DNA of 64,000 nucleotides, taken from assembly GCA_014058105.1 (NCBI GenBank), contig JACGCM010002202.1, positions 248,001-312,000 of the forward strand, read 5' to 3'. Positions 41,787 through 53,894 of the stretch are shown here, piece by piece. The position numbers and the translations under genes were made by a program. This DNA is from Kingdonia uniflora (lineage: Eukaryota; Streptophyta; Magnoliopsida; Ranunculales; Circaeasteraceae). The notes beneath the pieces are model-generated. The model had not been told where the DNA came from, did not search any database, and was given only the letters and a program-made list of their open reading frames with translations. How positions within the stretch are numbered: position 1 is the stretch's first letter; each line of letters opens with the position of its first letter.

Positions 41787-41990
41787 AGCTGAATGGATTA
41801 CGGGGAAAGGATGGAGACTTCTCACAGATGGATCAGCAAGACCTGCAGGGTCAGGAATCGGAATCGTATTGATTACCCCTTCCAATGACAGAATTAAGAA
41901 ATTAATCTGCTTGGATTTTGAGGCCTCAAATAATGTCACCGAATATGAAGCACTTATTCATAGACCTGATCTTGCTCTTGAGCTCGAAGT
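41787..41990 (+). pseudogene. Second, archaeal-type RNase H of element B
   Basis: 'WRLLTDGSARPAGSGIGIVL', 'ITPSNDRIKKLICLDFEASN' and 'NVTEYEALI' match the additional RNase H that distinguishes Tat-lineage elements. It shows the first catalytic Asp (TDGS) and the Glu (TEYEAL). The frame breaks soon after. Confidence 0.8.
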
Positions 41991-42049
41991 CCCCGAACTC
42001 TCAATTTACACAATATTTACTACTCATCGTCCACCACTACTCTGAGAAA

Positions 42050-43505
42050 TATAAGAAGAATGGAAAGATGATAGAGTACGCAGCCCTCGTTGCAGATAGG
42101 ATGAGCAAGTTCGCGAAAGCAACTCTCGATTATCTTCCTCGAGGTAAAAATAGACACGCCAATTCCTTGGTATATCTGGTCGGGGTCTTGGGTACAGAAG
42201 CTCGATATCACCAAATCGATGTCATTTCAACCCTCAGCATTAATCGTATTTTCGTATGCATGATCAACACTGGGGGCGATAAAGGGGGAGACGACGATTG
42301 GCGAAAGCATTTCTTAGCCTACCTCGGCGTCGACAACAATTGCAACGGACCACTTCCAGAGGATCCAAAGGAGCGTCGACAGTCGATCAACAACTCAAAG
42401 CGCTACACAAATCATAATAGTACGTTATGCCGCCTTTTTGTCATGGGGACTTACCTCAATTGCCTCTCCAAATCTAAAGCAGATGAAATGCTTCGCGAAT
42501 TACACGAAGGGACTTGTGGCTCACATGCTGCAAGTCGATCACTAGCAAACAGAGCTATTACACAAGGAGTATTCTGGCCTAACAAGCGCAAGCAAGCAGA
42601 AGAGTACTCATGCAGATGTAACACCTGCCAGCGACATGGACACATGATACGCACCCCTGCGCTCGAGCTCCATGCAAGCAAGGTGTATTGGCCATTCAAA
42701 AGATGGGCACTTGATCTCGTTGGTGAATTTCCTAATTCTCGTTGGTGAATTTACAAAATGGGTATAAACAATTCCTCTATGTCAAACCAGAGAAGAAGAG
42801 GTCATCCCTTTTATCTGGGAACACATCATCACTCGGTTTAGGTGCCACCACCTAATTTGTATCGGTAATGGGCCTCAATTTGTTGGAGAAAAGATCATCA
42901 CATTCCTCAACCAACACAATATCATCCACTCACCATCCAATCATTTCTATCCTCAAGGAAATGGCCAAGCCAAAATCACCAACAAAACCATCGTTGATGG
43001 ACTCAAAAAATGGCTTCACTCGCAGAAAAAAGGGAATTGGGCTCGCGAACTACCTCACGTCCTATGGGCATATCGTACCACTCTACGAGCGTCAGCAGGA
43101 TGCACTCGATTCCTCCTTGCTTATGGCACTGAGGTCGTTATTCCTTCCAAATATCATCACCCAGTTCAAGATCACGAGCTGACTGATAAGGAAAATGAGT
43201 TCGAACTAGCTTGTAACCTCAATATGATTGATGAAACCAGGGAACGCGCCATCGCTAACCTATGTTGATATCATCATATGCTAGCCAGATCCTATAATAA
43301 GCGAGTTAGACATCGTACCTTCCAAATAGACGATCTCGTCCTCAGAGAAATTCATCAACATCACAAAGAGCCTAACGCTGGAAAATTAACCGACAACTGG
43401 GAGGGTCCATTCATTCTCACAGGTCTCTCAGACCTGGGATCATATCATCTTATGACAGAATAAGAAATCCCTATTTCAAATCCTTGGAACACTAGGCGAC
43501 TGAAA
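42050..43505 (+). pseudogene. Integrase of element B
   Basis: A long open stretch (to 42748) carries the HHCC zinc region ('LHEGTCGSHAASRSLANRAI', 'CRCNTCQRHGH') and the first catalytic Asp ('WALDLVGEF'). In later broken frames the second catalytic position reads GNGPQF (Asp to Gly), and the Glu position reads GQAK (Glu to Lys). The C-terminal part ('SYNKRVRHRTFQIDDLVLRE', 'NAGKLTDNWEGPFILTGLSD') is intact to a stop at 43463. The triad is lost, so the enzyme is dead. It matches element A's integrase closely. Confidence 0.87.
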
Positions 43506-43679
43506 CGGTACTATCGTTAAGCGTCTTACTACTCCATTTATATTTCTCGCTTTTGTTTTTCAATTCTAAAAGTGAGATATTCATCTCCATCCAATAAAAA
43601 TTCTGATCTTATCAATGAAACTTCCAAGTTTTTCGCAACATCTCTCTACTTACGTAGATTCAACCACATTATATAGATC

Positions 43680-44205
43680 AAAGCATAGATAATACTAGCT
43701 TTTCATCAATCTAATACCAGTTAAATCAAGGATAACACTTGGTTTGGTTGACTCTACTAAATCTCTGCGATTGAAATAAATGTAGCAACTTGTTTCATAT
43801 CAAAGACTCTGCCAAACAAAAGATAAAGAAATGGCAATACTAGTCTTCATCTTTTTTAACTTATTTGGGTCATTATACCAGTTAAATCAAGGATAACACT
43901 TGGTTTAGCTGAATCTACTAAATCTCTGCTATTGAAACAAATATAGAAACTTGTTTCATATCAAAGACTCTAATAGGTATAAGATAAGGCAAAGATAATG
44001 CTAGACTTCATCTCTTTCAATATGTCTGCAACATTCTTATAGTTAAATCAAAAGTCACTTGATTTGACTGGCTCAACCCATCTCTGCGATTGGAACAAAT
44101 GTAAAAACTTGTTTTATAATAAAGACCCCACCAGACACAAGATAAGGCAAAGGTCATACTAGCTTTCATCTATTTTAATGTGTCTGCGACAGATACTATT
44201 TATTT
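43680..44205 (+). repeat. Tandem array, 161-bp period, three copies plus partial
   Basis: The landmark AGTTAAATCAA recurs at 43719, 43880 and 44041, exactly 161 bases apart. Each unit has CTTGGTTT-like sequence, CTCTGCGATTG, ACTTGTTTCATA and AAAGACTC. It lies directly after the integrase end, in the same relative place as element A's unrelated array. Confidence 0.88.
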
Positions 44206-44243
44206 TTTAGGTCAAATTCACATTACAAAGGATCATTTTCTGC

Positions 44244-46024
44244 TTATTGAATGTCAGCCGTGCTTTCCCCTTCAGCAAGAAGTTGAACATTCAGTTCACG
44301 GATTATAGTAACTCTACCCCTCTCTATCATATCAGCAGGTCGAGGGCCTAAATTGGTTTCTATGAAGGCCATACAGTTCCCTCGATCTATATTAACTTCG
44401 CAGATGCATCCCTTATCCGACAGACTTTTGAACAAGGTATTCCGTTCTAACTCAAGTCTTTTTACTTCCTCCACAAAGCACGTAATAACCGACTTTAGCA
44501 GGTCTAAGCGTGATGCATGAGGTACGACTATCGTTGAAAACTTTGTTCTCACCTTCTCAAGACGTAACTCCAATCTAGCATACAAATTCTTCTGATGAGT
44601 CATTTCCATATCTACCCGAGCATCATAACCTATATTCTCTTCCAATTTATTAATATATTTAACTGATTCAGCCATGTTCATGGCCTCTAGGTCCACTACC
44701 TGGGCACGAAGTCTCTTGATTCCTGCATTCAACTTTTCCCTAGCCAAAATATCCTTTAATAATTCATCTTTCTTCTTCATCAACATCTTCTTTGCCCTGA
44801 TTTCCCCTTCCAGGACCTTCTCCCTGATAAGGGCAGTATCCAACTTCTGCTAGCATTCCCCTAAGCTTGCATTACCTCTCTGTACATGCCCCTAAATTCA
44901 AACTACGTCACCTTCCAGCTCTCTAATTTGTCCTGATAAACTCACTACATCCCCTTAAACTAGAGGATCTTGAACATCCTTTTTACTCCCCCTCAAACGC
45001 CCTCCAGCTTATTCTTTCTTAGCGCGTGTGTTGGCTTGCGCCAGTTCGCCCTTTAGTCGTGCCACCCTCTCATTATGATCATTATATCTTCGCCGCATCT
45101 CCCAAAACTCCATATCCTTCGCAGGTAGGGCTACATGCAAGTGTTCCACTACAGCCTTCGAGGCTGATAGATTCTCTCGAGCTACGATCGGCTCATTATC
45201 TTTTTCCGCCAATTTCTGCTTCAGTCGCTCCAACTCACTTCTATAATTTTGGAGATCAACTCGAAATTACCCTTCCGATCTTTCAAGCGCCTGAATATGG
45301 TATAGAGCAATGTCAGCCTGCTTACTCTTTACCATGAAAGTGTTAATCTGACCTTGAAGCTTCGCGGCATGTTCCTTCATCTCCACAAGCTCTTTTAACC
45401 CTTTGCCAATTTCAGCATCTTTCTCCTCGAGCTTACAAGTGAGGTCGACAATAGCCTAGTTGCCTCAACATATTTGAAGTGTACTTTTACGTATTGGTCA
45501 TCTCTGTCCTCATTCGCTCCCCTTATTCTATCTGACTCATCTGCAAATTCTCGGTCACATTGGAGCGCTTCATCTTCGCGTGAGCGAACTGAATCCAATT
45601 CGACCTGCACAATATAGATATATTATATACAGTTCGATTCAGAATACCTACTAACATACATATATATGTGTCTCATTTCTAAAAATGTATCCGATTTTTA
45701 ACATCTACTGTGTACAACTACTTTTAGACTTAAGGTCGAAGTACCAACTCAGCGAAACACTTCATGCCATGTACTTCGGTATCTCAGGTACACATTTCCT
45801 ATATGCAACTGTCTAAATTAATTATATATGCCTCTGCGTTCTATGATTGTTCTCACTATATACTTAGCAGTTATGTCAATATAGCATATAAGCCAAAAGG
45901 CCTTTTCTGATCTAACCTGCAGGTCCGCTTGTGAAGACAACGAAGAGGTAGAAATTTTTTTCTCCCTGGCAAGCTCGCTCTCTAGGTCTCTTATCCTAAG
46001 ACCATTTTCTCTAAGTGCCAACAA
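44244..46024 (-). pseudogene. Antisense gene of element B, tail: coiled coil
   Basis: Minus-strand stretches encode heptad-rich sequence: an exon-like block at 45918-46024 ('RIRDLESELAREKK', followed by a CAG/GTTAGA donor), then 45606-45395 ('VELDSVRSREDEALQCDREF', preceded by a CAG acceptor), 45233-45009 ('LKQKLAEKDNEPIVARENL') and 44843-44244. The last is an open frame of 199 codons with 'LLKDILAREKLNAGIKRLRA' and 'KSVITCFVEEVKRLELERNT'. It is the counterpart of 18574-20970 in element A. Stops between the pieces may be introns or decay. The 199-codon stretch shows part was maintained until recently. The function is unknown. Confidence 0.6.
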
Positions 46025-46129
46025 GAGGGTTACAAAAAAAAAACTCAGCCTAAGAGCCTATTCAATGTACACAATCCAACAGTTTACAATACACATCCAA
46101 AATGTTCATACAAAATCAAATCTTTTCGC

Positions 46130-47125
46130 CCTCCGGGAGTTCATTATCGTCCCCTTGGTTATCCAACACTGTTTAACGGAAGACACCGTCTAACGCATCA
46201 ACTACTCCCACCGTGACCTCCTTTATCCCTTCATCATCTTCTTACATAATATAGGTGTCGTCTTAATGGAATCTACCTCTTCCTCGGAATATCCCTTCAA
46301 CATCATGTGGCACCCCAGCCTGTCGCACTCCTCCACCATCTCCTCCAAATTGGCTCTCGCCTCTACCTGTCACTGACCAATTGCCACGGCATGGGAAGCC
46401 TTCAGAGCCTCCAGTTGCTTTGCGCCCTTAACAGCTTCCATTTCAGTTCTAGCTAACTTCTTCTCAAGCTCGATCTTCATTCTCTTTAGCTCTGACTTGT
46501 CTTCTTTAACTCCAAGCCAGATTCCCTTCGCCAGCCGAGCAACCTGCAGAACAAAAAATCGACCTCAACATCAGCTCGAAACACAGTACATAAATTTTTT
46601 ACATAATCAGTATAGACTTACCATCTTGCTCATGTCTTCCTCACCATGAAGAACCGCCAACCTGGCCCTCTCCTCAACCTCTTTGAGGTCGTCTACCACG
46701 GCAGATCGCTCTTCAGTGACTTTTTCCCCCAATTTCTCCGAAGGTTCAAGCCTTCTCCTTTTTTCTTTGACGACCTCCCCACTTCCAGTGGCACCAAAGG
46801 CCGACAAAGTTTTTAACATCCATTTTTTCATATATTTTTGAGATATTTTGCTCGATGTAATGGGTTCCAGCTGAACTGAGCTATCTGCTCCAGGGGTCTT
46901 GTTGGCCAAGTTAGCTCGACCTTCCCCACCAGTTTCTCACATCTTCCCTTCATCAGAACCCGCCATCAACCTGGTCAATTAAGCTTTTTTAACCTTCTTC
47001 GACCTGCTATCTATCATCTTTTTTCTACTAAGGCTGAGTCCTTCCAACACAACTTCGAGCTCAGTCTCCTCCCCCGCAACTTCGTCCAACAATGACATTT
47101 TCCTCTCCACGTTGGACTTCACACC
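46130..47125 (-). pseudogene. Antisense gene of element B, middle: NLS-like and coiled coil
   Basis: Reading leftwards: 'SLLDEVAGEETELEVVLEGL' and a basic 'SRSKKVKKA' (about 47125-46980), matching element A near 17440-17560. Then 'EKRRRLEPSEKLGEKVTEER' (46909-46607), an AG acceptor near 46546, 'KSELKRMKIELEKKLARTEM', a single stop, 'MVEECDRLGC' and an acidic end near 46130. Order and content equal 17412-18427 of element A, indicating a common spliced gene rather than chance frames. Confidence 0.6.
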
Positions 47126-47209
47126 TGGCATCCACAATATTTTTATCATCAACTATAGGCATAAGTTCAAATATATTAGTAATATTATTTATGCATGGTT
47201 ATACTTACT

Positions 47210-47880
47210 TTATTTTACAGTTCTAAATCGAAGGTCCAAAGGTTCTTCATCATCTCTCTGAAGGCAATTACCCTTCACCCGCATTACGTTATCATTCCAG
47301 GGTCGACTTGCTGAATTCAGATCGAAGAAGAGAGGCCGAGTTATGCTCGCACATAAATACGCCCCACCACTAGCATGATAATTCTTCACCCCATAGAATT
47401 GCAACACATCCTCAGGAGATATTCTCCTCACCTTCCCCTCATTCTTCCACCTTTCATTCAGGTGATCACAAATACTAATTACCTCCCACATGTTCCTGTT
47501 CAATTGAACGGGACATGCCCCTATTATATTAATAATCCCCTTCGCCAAGTTGGTAAGGGGAAAACTCAACCCATACTCTAATTGAGACAGGTAACACAAA
47601 AAACTTTCATCAAGGTCACTCCAAACACCCCCATCAAAGTATTCTAACAAGATCGATTCATCTATACCCATATCTTATATTTCCACCTCCAAATCCGCCA
47701 GCAAATAAAAATACTCTTCCCCTGTCGGTACCGTAAAACCCCTAAACTGCCTACCGGCATATTCTATACAATTACCCCATGTCCCTCCTACAGTAGCCTT
47801 GGCTTTACAGAATTCTCTAAATACATTCGAACCAGGAGGATAGAACACCAATTGACCATGAAAGCCTATAAATTATTACA
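47210..47880 (-). pseudogene. Antisense gene of element B, head: Transposase_28-like domain
   Basis: The domain starts with 'GFHGQLVFYPPGSNVFREFC' and 'TWGNCIEYAGRQFRGFTVPT', a stop near 47672, then 'LCYLSQLEYGLSFPLTNLAK', 'QLNRNMWEVISICDHLNERW', 'SPEDVLQFYGVK' and 'NDNVMRVKGNC'. It aligns along its length with 16656-17337 of element A. The domain type is that of plant proteins annotated as putative gypsy-type transposon. The possible 3' donor (ACT/GTAAAA) lies near 47215. Being antisense to pol and near the 3' LTR fits the antisense extra ORFs of Tat elements such as Grande and Retand. Confidence 0.72.
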
Positions 47881-48968
47881 ATCCTACCTCACCCTCACTA
47901 TCAGACTCTCATGTCCGACCTGAGGTCGACGCCTCATTAACAGGTGAACTATCCATTTCAAAATTACAGTTCTACAGTCAAAGAGTTTATCCTACAAATA
48001 CCTCTCACGTTCGACCTACATACAGGTATATGTATCTATTATTATTTCGTACAAATGGTCATTCATATATAGCATATCTTTTATATATTTTGTGTATATG
48101 TCAAAATTACAAAGATTGCCATAAATAGTTGATGTTAAGATTTACATCAAAAAACGATTACGATTTGTACAAACACATATATACTGCATACGTCTCTACT
48201 AACCTTCAGAATCCGAATGAGAATCTGCAGTAACGCCATGCCCTTCCCTCACGATGCTGCTGTATAGCCACTTGTGCAATCCAGTGTCTTTCACTCTCTT
48301 CAACCGTTGATCACCCTCAAAAAAGTTATTATCAAGTCCTCTGTAATATTTCTGCCTCTCTCTCTCTCTGTGCTCTTTAAATATTCAGAAATTGAAAAAC
48401 GTTTGAATAATGAGGAAGAAGCATTATTTATCCTTTCTTTCTCTAGCGGCTAACAATTATTGTGCCTCGCATGACCTGTCCACAGTTTTTGAACTAAGGC
48501 ATCATTTTTCTCTATCCATATCAGACGTCTTGTACCTTTTTGATAAAACAGACTTTCTATCATTACCCCTCCCTTCATATTTTAACATTTTTTTCTCTCC
48601 TGTTTTCATATCTTTTTCTGACCTTCCCACACTTATGATGACTCACCCTACACGATATCAGATTTTACCAGCTTTACATACAAAACAAAACTAGAAGCTT
48701 TTGTCTTTTCTCATTTTTGTTTCTCTATCCTTGTTTATCATATTTATAATAATAGTGACGTCATATTCAAAGCTGAGAAAATTTTCAAAATTATTCAAAT
48801 ATTTATCACAACAGTTTCAAACGGCATCTGCAACTATAAAAGATCCCCTTGATTTACATCATTTTCTGTTTAAATCAACAAACTTATATTTATTCATGAT
48901 AAACACGTTTTACATTATTACATCTAGAACAAACTGAACAAACCACATCCGATCACATTACCACTCAA

Positions 48969-49250
48969 TCAACCATCTTCAAATTTAATCTCGACCTCAG
49001 CAATCAATTTAACCATTTCTTCTCGAGTTGCAGGGTCCAGCACCAACACACGAAAGCATAGCTCATAGAAATATCGGGCATACACACGTTCTCTACTCCT
49101 TACATCTAATTCTTTGAGCTGACACTCCCTCACTGGTAACTCAGCATCATAGCCAAACACACCAAAAATCTTCTCCCGCACTTTAGCTATCTTTATAGCC
49201 AGTCGTCCTTCCGCGGCATGATGAATCCTCTGAGATCGAGTCCGTACCAT
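48969..49250 (-). CDS. Short antisense ORF of element B (MVRTRSQ type)
   Basis: A 93-codon open frame from MVRTRSQ (an upstream in-frame extension reaches 49460). It contains 'AEGRLAIKIAKVREKIFGVF', 'ECQLKELDVRSRERVYARYF' and 'YELCFRVLVLDPATREEMV', with an acidic C-terminus. It resembles the MVTTRRQ ORF of element A in start, length, aromatic mid-segment and position. It has no recognised domain. The frame is intact although the element's pol is full of stops, which is notable. Confidence 0.5.
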   Translation of the reverse strand: MVRTRSQRIHHAAEGRLAIKIAKVREKIFGVFGYDAELPVRECQLKELDVRSRERVYARYFYELCFRVLVLDPATREEMVKLIAEVEIKFEDG

Positions 49251-50287
49251 CCTAACCTCTTCTCCACCTTCACAAATCTTCCTACCCTTTTTTATACGTA
49301 TTTCACACACTTTCCCCTCAAAACGTGATTTTAACCTTTTATCTCGCAACAGAAAACCCAAGAATCTTGAGGAAAAATATTTGAACTTATCTCTTCCTTC
49401 GAGCTTGTCCGTTATATTACTTTCCAGGTCGAGCTTATTTCGTCTAGATTTATTATTCAATCGAACTCTATTAGATTGAATTTTTGCATTGTTGAGTTCT
49501 TAAAAAATTTGCCTCCAATATTTTTAACACACACAACAAGTTCTACTTACATCACAACATAAATTCTCACACAGACTTATCTCAGTTCAAATAAAAAGAA
49601 ACAATACTTGCAATATTCGTACATTCTATATATTCTTCATAATATCTCAGTTCGATTTCTACATGGTCTATATCTACAACAACACAAGTGGTCGAATGAC
49701 ATAATTTATTCATATCAACAAATGTTACACATGTTTCTACATATAACAAGTCTTTCAATAATCGATCCCAGGTACAATGCAGATACATAAATCTGTCCAA
49801 CCCAACCTTCAGGTAAATATAACAAGTTTTTCCAATGCTTTTATAAGTAACAGGTCGTTCAGGCATTCTGGCACATCAAGTCCTTCAGTTTGTCCCACTT
49901 CAGTGATCTTTTACCCTGATGTAAAGAAGGCATTGGAACCAGCAAAAAGCTCCCCTCACATGAGTCTGGTCAAAGTCCAGTCGAACCTCAAATGGAAACT
50001 ATGCAAGCAGTAGACTCAATGCTGGCCTCCACCCAACAAATTGAAGGTCTTATGAGCGCAAAATTATGATGGAAATGCAAAAGCAGACAACCACCGTTCA
50101 TCTCCTTCCTCCACTACCATCGCATCCTCCTCTGAAACCTCCACCACCGAAGAGCTAGTAGAGATAAAGAGGACCTAACCCCACAAAGTGAAAGTCTTAT
50201 GAGTGCCAAAAGATGATGGAAATGCGTCAGTAGACTCCCACTCCCCGTCTTCCTCCTCCACTGCCATCACCACCTCTCTTATAACTA

Positions 50288-50569
50288 CTACCCCCAAAGA
50301 GTTGGTAGAGATGAAGAAAGCCCAACCTTAGAATCCATGGCGATACAAGAGATCAGCATAACTACCCCTGCATATGAAGCCCAAACATTGCCTTCCGTCA
50401 GAGTACAGAGACAAGCCCAACATTTTTCGCCTGTCAAGATGAGAACATGAAACCTCCTCTTACAGTAAAATTCCTCCTCAGTAGGAATAAACAACTCCAA
50501 TGATTGGTCACCAAAGTACTTCAACTTCAACCTCTGCATTTCAGTCGCTATCCTCTCTTCAAGGACCAT
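50288..50569 (-). CDS. Second short antisense ORF of element B
   Basis: A 93-codon frame nearest the 3' LTR: 'EMQRLKLKYFGDQSLELFIP', then 'FYCKRRFHVLI'. The segment K-x-x-L-x-x-x-YFG-x-QSL also occurs in element A's short ORF (KMVSLQTRYFGTQSLSL), so the two share an origin. The end of the frame is probably random. No function can be given. Confidence 0.4.
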   Translation of the reverse strand: MVLEERIATEMQRLKLKYFGDQSLELFIPTEEEFYCKRRFHVLILTGEKCWACLCTLTEGNVWASYAGVVMLISCIAMDSKVGLSSSLPTLWG

Positions 50570-50904
50570 CCTCTAAGTCTTCACCATTTCTTTGCAAAAT
50601 TTAGAGAAAATTGCACAAGCATGCACTATTTCAAATATTTGCTACAGGTACTATTTATATAGCCCTATATTTATTGTGCAGGTACGTTTTCCCAAGCATC
50701 ATTATTTATTATAGACATGACTATTTAATCACAAACGTTACATACATCAGCATCCACATCATCATTTAATACTCACCACTTCCCAAAATCGCGTAACTTC
50801 TATACCGTAAACGCTATCATTACTCCATTTCGAAATTCAAAAATATCAACCCGAATACTCATTACACTCATATTCTTTCTTAACCGAAGCCACTTGTAAC
50901 TTCT

Positions 50905-50920
50905 GTTGTGAGGGGGCTAT
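50905..50920 (+). other. Polypurine tract of element B
   Basis: GTTGTGAGGGGGCTAT ends directly at the TG of the 3' LTR; the same layout occurs in element A. Confidence 0.8.
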
Positions 50921-51542
50921 TGTAGGGACCTATCCCTCAATCTCACCTAAAATTAAGTTGTCGCTAGTTCGAATTACCTCCATCTCAGGCTCACGCATTT
51001 TTTAACATAACTTCTCTAGTCAACATTTCAACCTACCCCACGAACTAGTGAAGAACGTGGGTCGAGCTTAAACCAAAAAACCTGAACAAGTCAAAGACAC
51101 TTGTTTCTCACGAACTCGTCAGTTACTTAGTCAACTGCTATTAACCGCATTGTTCAGAAACTATGCTCCAACAAGATGAAGAGCTGCGGAGAAGGCCTAT
51201 ATAAAGAAAAAGGTCCAGAAGAGACAGGGACTAGAAAAATTATACCCGAGATCACCTAGAAACTAGTTATCTAGATTCTCAAAATATTCAAACTTCTTAT
51301 TTACATGGTTCAAACATTTCTATATCTAGAAATCACTTGCAATAAGATATCCATCCCAAGCAATAAAGATATTTTTATAAAAATCCTCCACTCGAGGTCG
51401 TGGTTTTTTACCCATTCAGAGGTTTTCCACGCTAAAATCTACCTGTGTCATTTTCTTGCTTTCCATTTGAATATTGTCACAGGTTCATTGGTGTGATAGC
51501 GAATTCTAAGCCATTTCGGGCTCACAGAATTTGGCCATCACA
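50921..51542 (+). repeat. 3' LTR of element B
   Basis: 622 bp, TGTAGGGACC to GGCCATCACA, TATATAAA at about 51198. Collinear with the 5' LTR with substitutions and a few short indels. Followed by the ATTCC target duplication at 51543-51547. Confidence 0.93.
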
Positions 51543-51575
51543 ATTCCAATATAGTTTTGTAAAACTTAATTAAGG

Positions 51576-53441
51576 TGTTATTGAGTATGAACTCGAATTG
51601 TTGAAGAACTAGAATTGTTAAAGTCATTTGAACGAAAATGGGTATCGTTCGAACGAGATTGGATGTTATTCGAACGAGTTGGTAGTTTTAACGTTGAAAG
51701 AACTTGGATCGAAAAAGTCCTTCGAACGAACTTAGATGTCGTTTGAACGAGTTATTATTTTCTAGGGCTGAAGACCTTTTATCATCAAAGTCGTTCGAAC
51801 AACCTTAGAGTCGTTCGAACGAGTTTAGAGTCGTTTAAACGTGATATGCACAGGTTTGCTTTATAAGCTATTCTAGGACGTTGAGTTTGCCTCGAGATCC
51901 ATTCTACTTGTAATTAGTTCTCTAAGTATATAAAGGGGACTTAGATTATTTGTTAGTCCATCTTTTTTCTCTGTGAGTTTAATTCTAGAGAGCATGAATT
52001 TGAGAGACTCTATTAAAGCTTGACAAGCTTGGAGAGATCGTGTAACCTGTTTGATCATAGTAGATTATTCGCGGGGAGTGGTTTTTTATCCGTAAGAGTT
52101 TTCCACTTCCCTCATCTGGGAAAATTCTTGTCTTCCTTATTATTCTGTGTTCTGTCTATTTTTTGATTTAGAGTATTCCGTGTATCGTTCTTGTCGTAGA
52201 AGAGAAAGTAGTTACCTCGATTCTCAATAATTTGTATCAGAGCGCTTATTACAGGAATTGTTTGGTGAAGAGCGATGGTCGATCAGGAGAAGTTGAAGAT
52301 CACAAAGTTTAATGGTTTGAATTTTGGAGTGTGGAAGATACAGATAGAAGATTACCTATATCAGAAGGATTTTTATTTATCACTGGGTGGAGTTGAGATG
52401 AAGCCAGCAGATTACGATACTGCTAAGTGGGCGTGATTGGATCGCAAGGCGTTTGGAACCGTTAGATTAGCGTTGTCATCTCAGATTCTGCACATGATCT
52501 CCAAAGTTACGACAATGAAAAGTTTGATGGAGACTTTGTCCTCTATGTCCTCAGAACCGTCCAGAGCAAATAAGGTACATCTTTTACGGCGCTTGTTTAC
52601 CTTGAAGATGAAGAAGAACGGTAGTAGGCAAGCTCATATCAGTGAGTTCAATATTATTCATGCTCAGCTTGAATCTGTAAAAATCACTTTTACCGAGAAG
52701 GTGAGAGTGTGGCCTCTTCTAGGGTAGATGCCTGAGAGCTGGAAATGGATTATTTTAGTTGTGAGCAATTCATCGGGGAAGGAAGATATTAAATTTAACA
52801 CTTTAGTCTCTTTGATTATGAGTGAAGAGAATAGGCATAAATCATCTAAACCCTTTTCGAGTTCAAACGGCAGTGCTTTGAATGTCGAAGAAAGAGAGAG
52901 GTCTTACAGAAAAAAGGTTAAAATATGGAAGGGGTCGATCACAGTCAAGAGGAAAGTTTAAGCCACCCGGTGCGTATTAGACTTGTGGAAAGAAGGGTCA
53001 CTTCTGGTGAGATTGTAACTCTTCTTCTAAGAAAGTTGATGATGAAGAGAAAGAAAAAATAAACCTTACTGAGGAGGTTAGTTCTGATGAGGTTCTACTA
53101 CTTTTGTATGACGATGTTAATGAATCTTGGATAGTTAATTCAGGTGCCTCTTTCCATGCTACTGCAAACGTAGGTTTCCTAACCAATATTTCTAAATGCG
53201 ACTTCGGTACGGTCTTTCTTAGAGATAAGAGTGTACACAATATTGCTGGAAAGGGAAACGCTAGGTTGATGTTGCCTTATGGGCGACGCTAGATTTACAG
53301 AATATGCAACTTGTACCCAAATTGGGGCATAACCTTATATCGGTTAGCAAATTGGTGGATGATGGCGTATATGTAAGCACCTTTGGTGTAACCTTCTAGA
53401 AAGTTACAAAGGGAGCTATGGTAGTAGCTCGAGCTGATATC
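51576..53441 (+). mobile_element. Ty1/copia element, 5' part: LTR, primer site, gag, protease
   Basis: The LTR (about 51576-52225) has five or more TTCGAACGA-type sites in U3, a TATAAAGGGGAC box near 51929, and a U5 block GTGGTTTTTTATCC...GAGTTTTCCAC. TTGTATCAGAGCGC at 52231-52244 is a mutated initiator-tRNA-Met primer site. Gag starts at 52275 ('MVDQEKLKITKFNGLNFGVW') and has in-frame stops at 52434 and 52725. It continues through 'PESWKWIILVVSNSS' to a degenerate zinc knuckle ('CGKKGHFW*DC'). A protease starts near 53104 ('WIVNSGASFHATANVGF'; the catalytic D-S-G is N-S-G). The element is cut at 53441 by a solo LTR and its pol is not found beyond. Its left end lies close to element B's insertion point. 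Confidence 0.8.
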
Positions 53442-53894
53442 TGTAGGGACTTATCCCTCGAGCTGTGATAAACTCAAACTTATTCAAAACCAGACTTACG
53501 CAATATACACGTGGCATACACCATCAACAATGACACCTAGACCACGAACTAATGAAGAATGTGGCTCGAGTACTACAAATGAAATAGAACAAGCCAAAGG
53601 CACCTGTCTCCTATGAACTAACCGTTACAAGTCCAACTACCACTTACCCCCATTTTCATGAGAACATGCTTATACACGATAAGGAACTGAGAATGAAGTC
53701 TATAAAAAGGATAAGTTCTATTGGTTTTTACCTAAATCCTCAAGCCGAGGTCGTGGTTTTTACCTATTCAAAGATTTCCATGCTAATCACCTATGTCATT
53801 TATGTATTGGGTTATACTAATTATTGGCACATGTACATTTGGTGTAAGAACTATTTTAAACTATTTCAAGTTACTACGAAATTAGGCCCTTACA
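53442..53894 (+). mobile_element. Solo LTR related to the element A/B family
   Basis: 453 bp from TGTAGGGACTTATCC to CCTTACA, flanked by ATATC (53437-53441) and ATATT (53895-53899), a 4-of-5 match as a target duplication. It shares the start and the U5 block (GAGGTCGTGGTTTTTACC...) with the LTRs of elements A and B. TATAAAAAGG near 53700 is a TATA box. It lies inside the copia protease region. Confidence 0.8.

Larger units (their letters stand above)
37904..51542 (+). mobile_element. Element B: complete Tat-lineage Ty3/gypsy retrotransposon with antisense gene
   Basis: A 13,639-bp element bounded by LTRs of 618 and 622 bp and by ATTCC duplications. Order: 5' LTR, primer site, gag, protease region, RT, RNase H, a second (archaeal-type) RNase H, integrase, tandem array, antisense gene, short antisense ORFs, polypurine tract, 3' LTR. 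The second RNase H and long 3' region with antisense ORFs place it in the Tat lineage. The LTRs differ at roughly 50 positions by eye, mostly C/T and G/A transitions, and the polyprotein has many stops. The insertion is therefore old and inactive, but structurally whole. It inserted at the edge between the PP2C fragment and a copia element. Confidence 0.93.
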
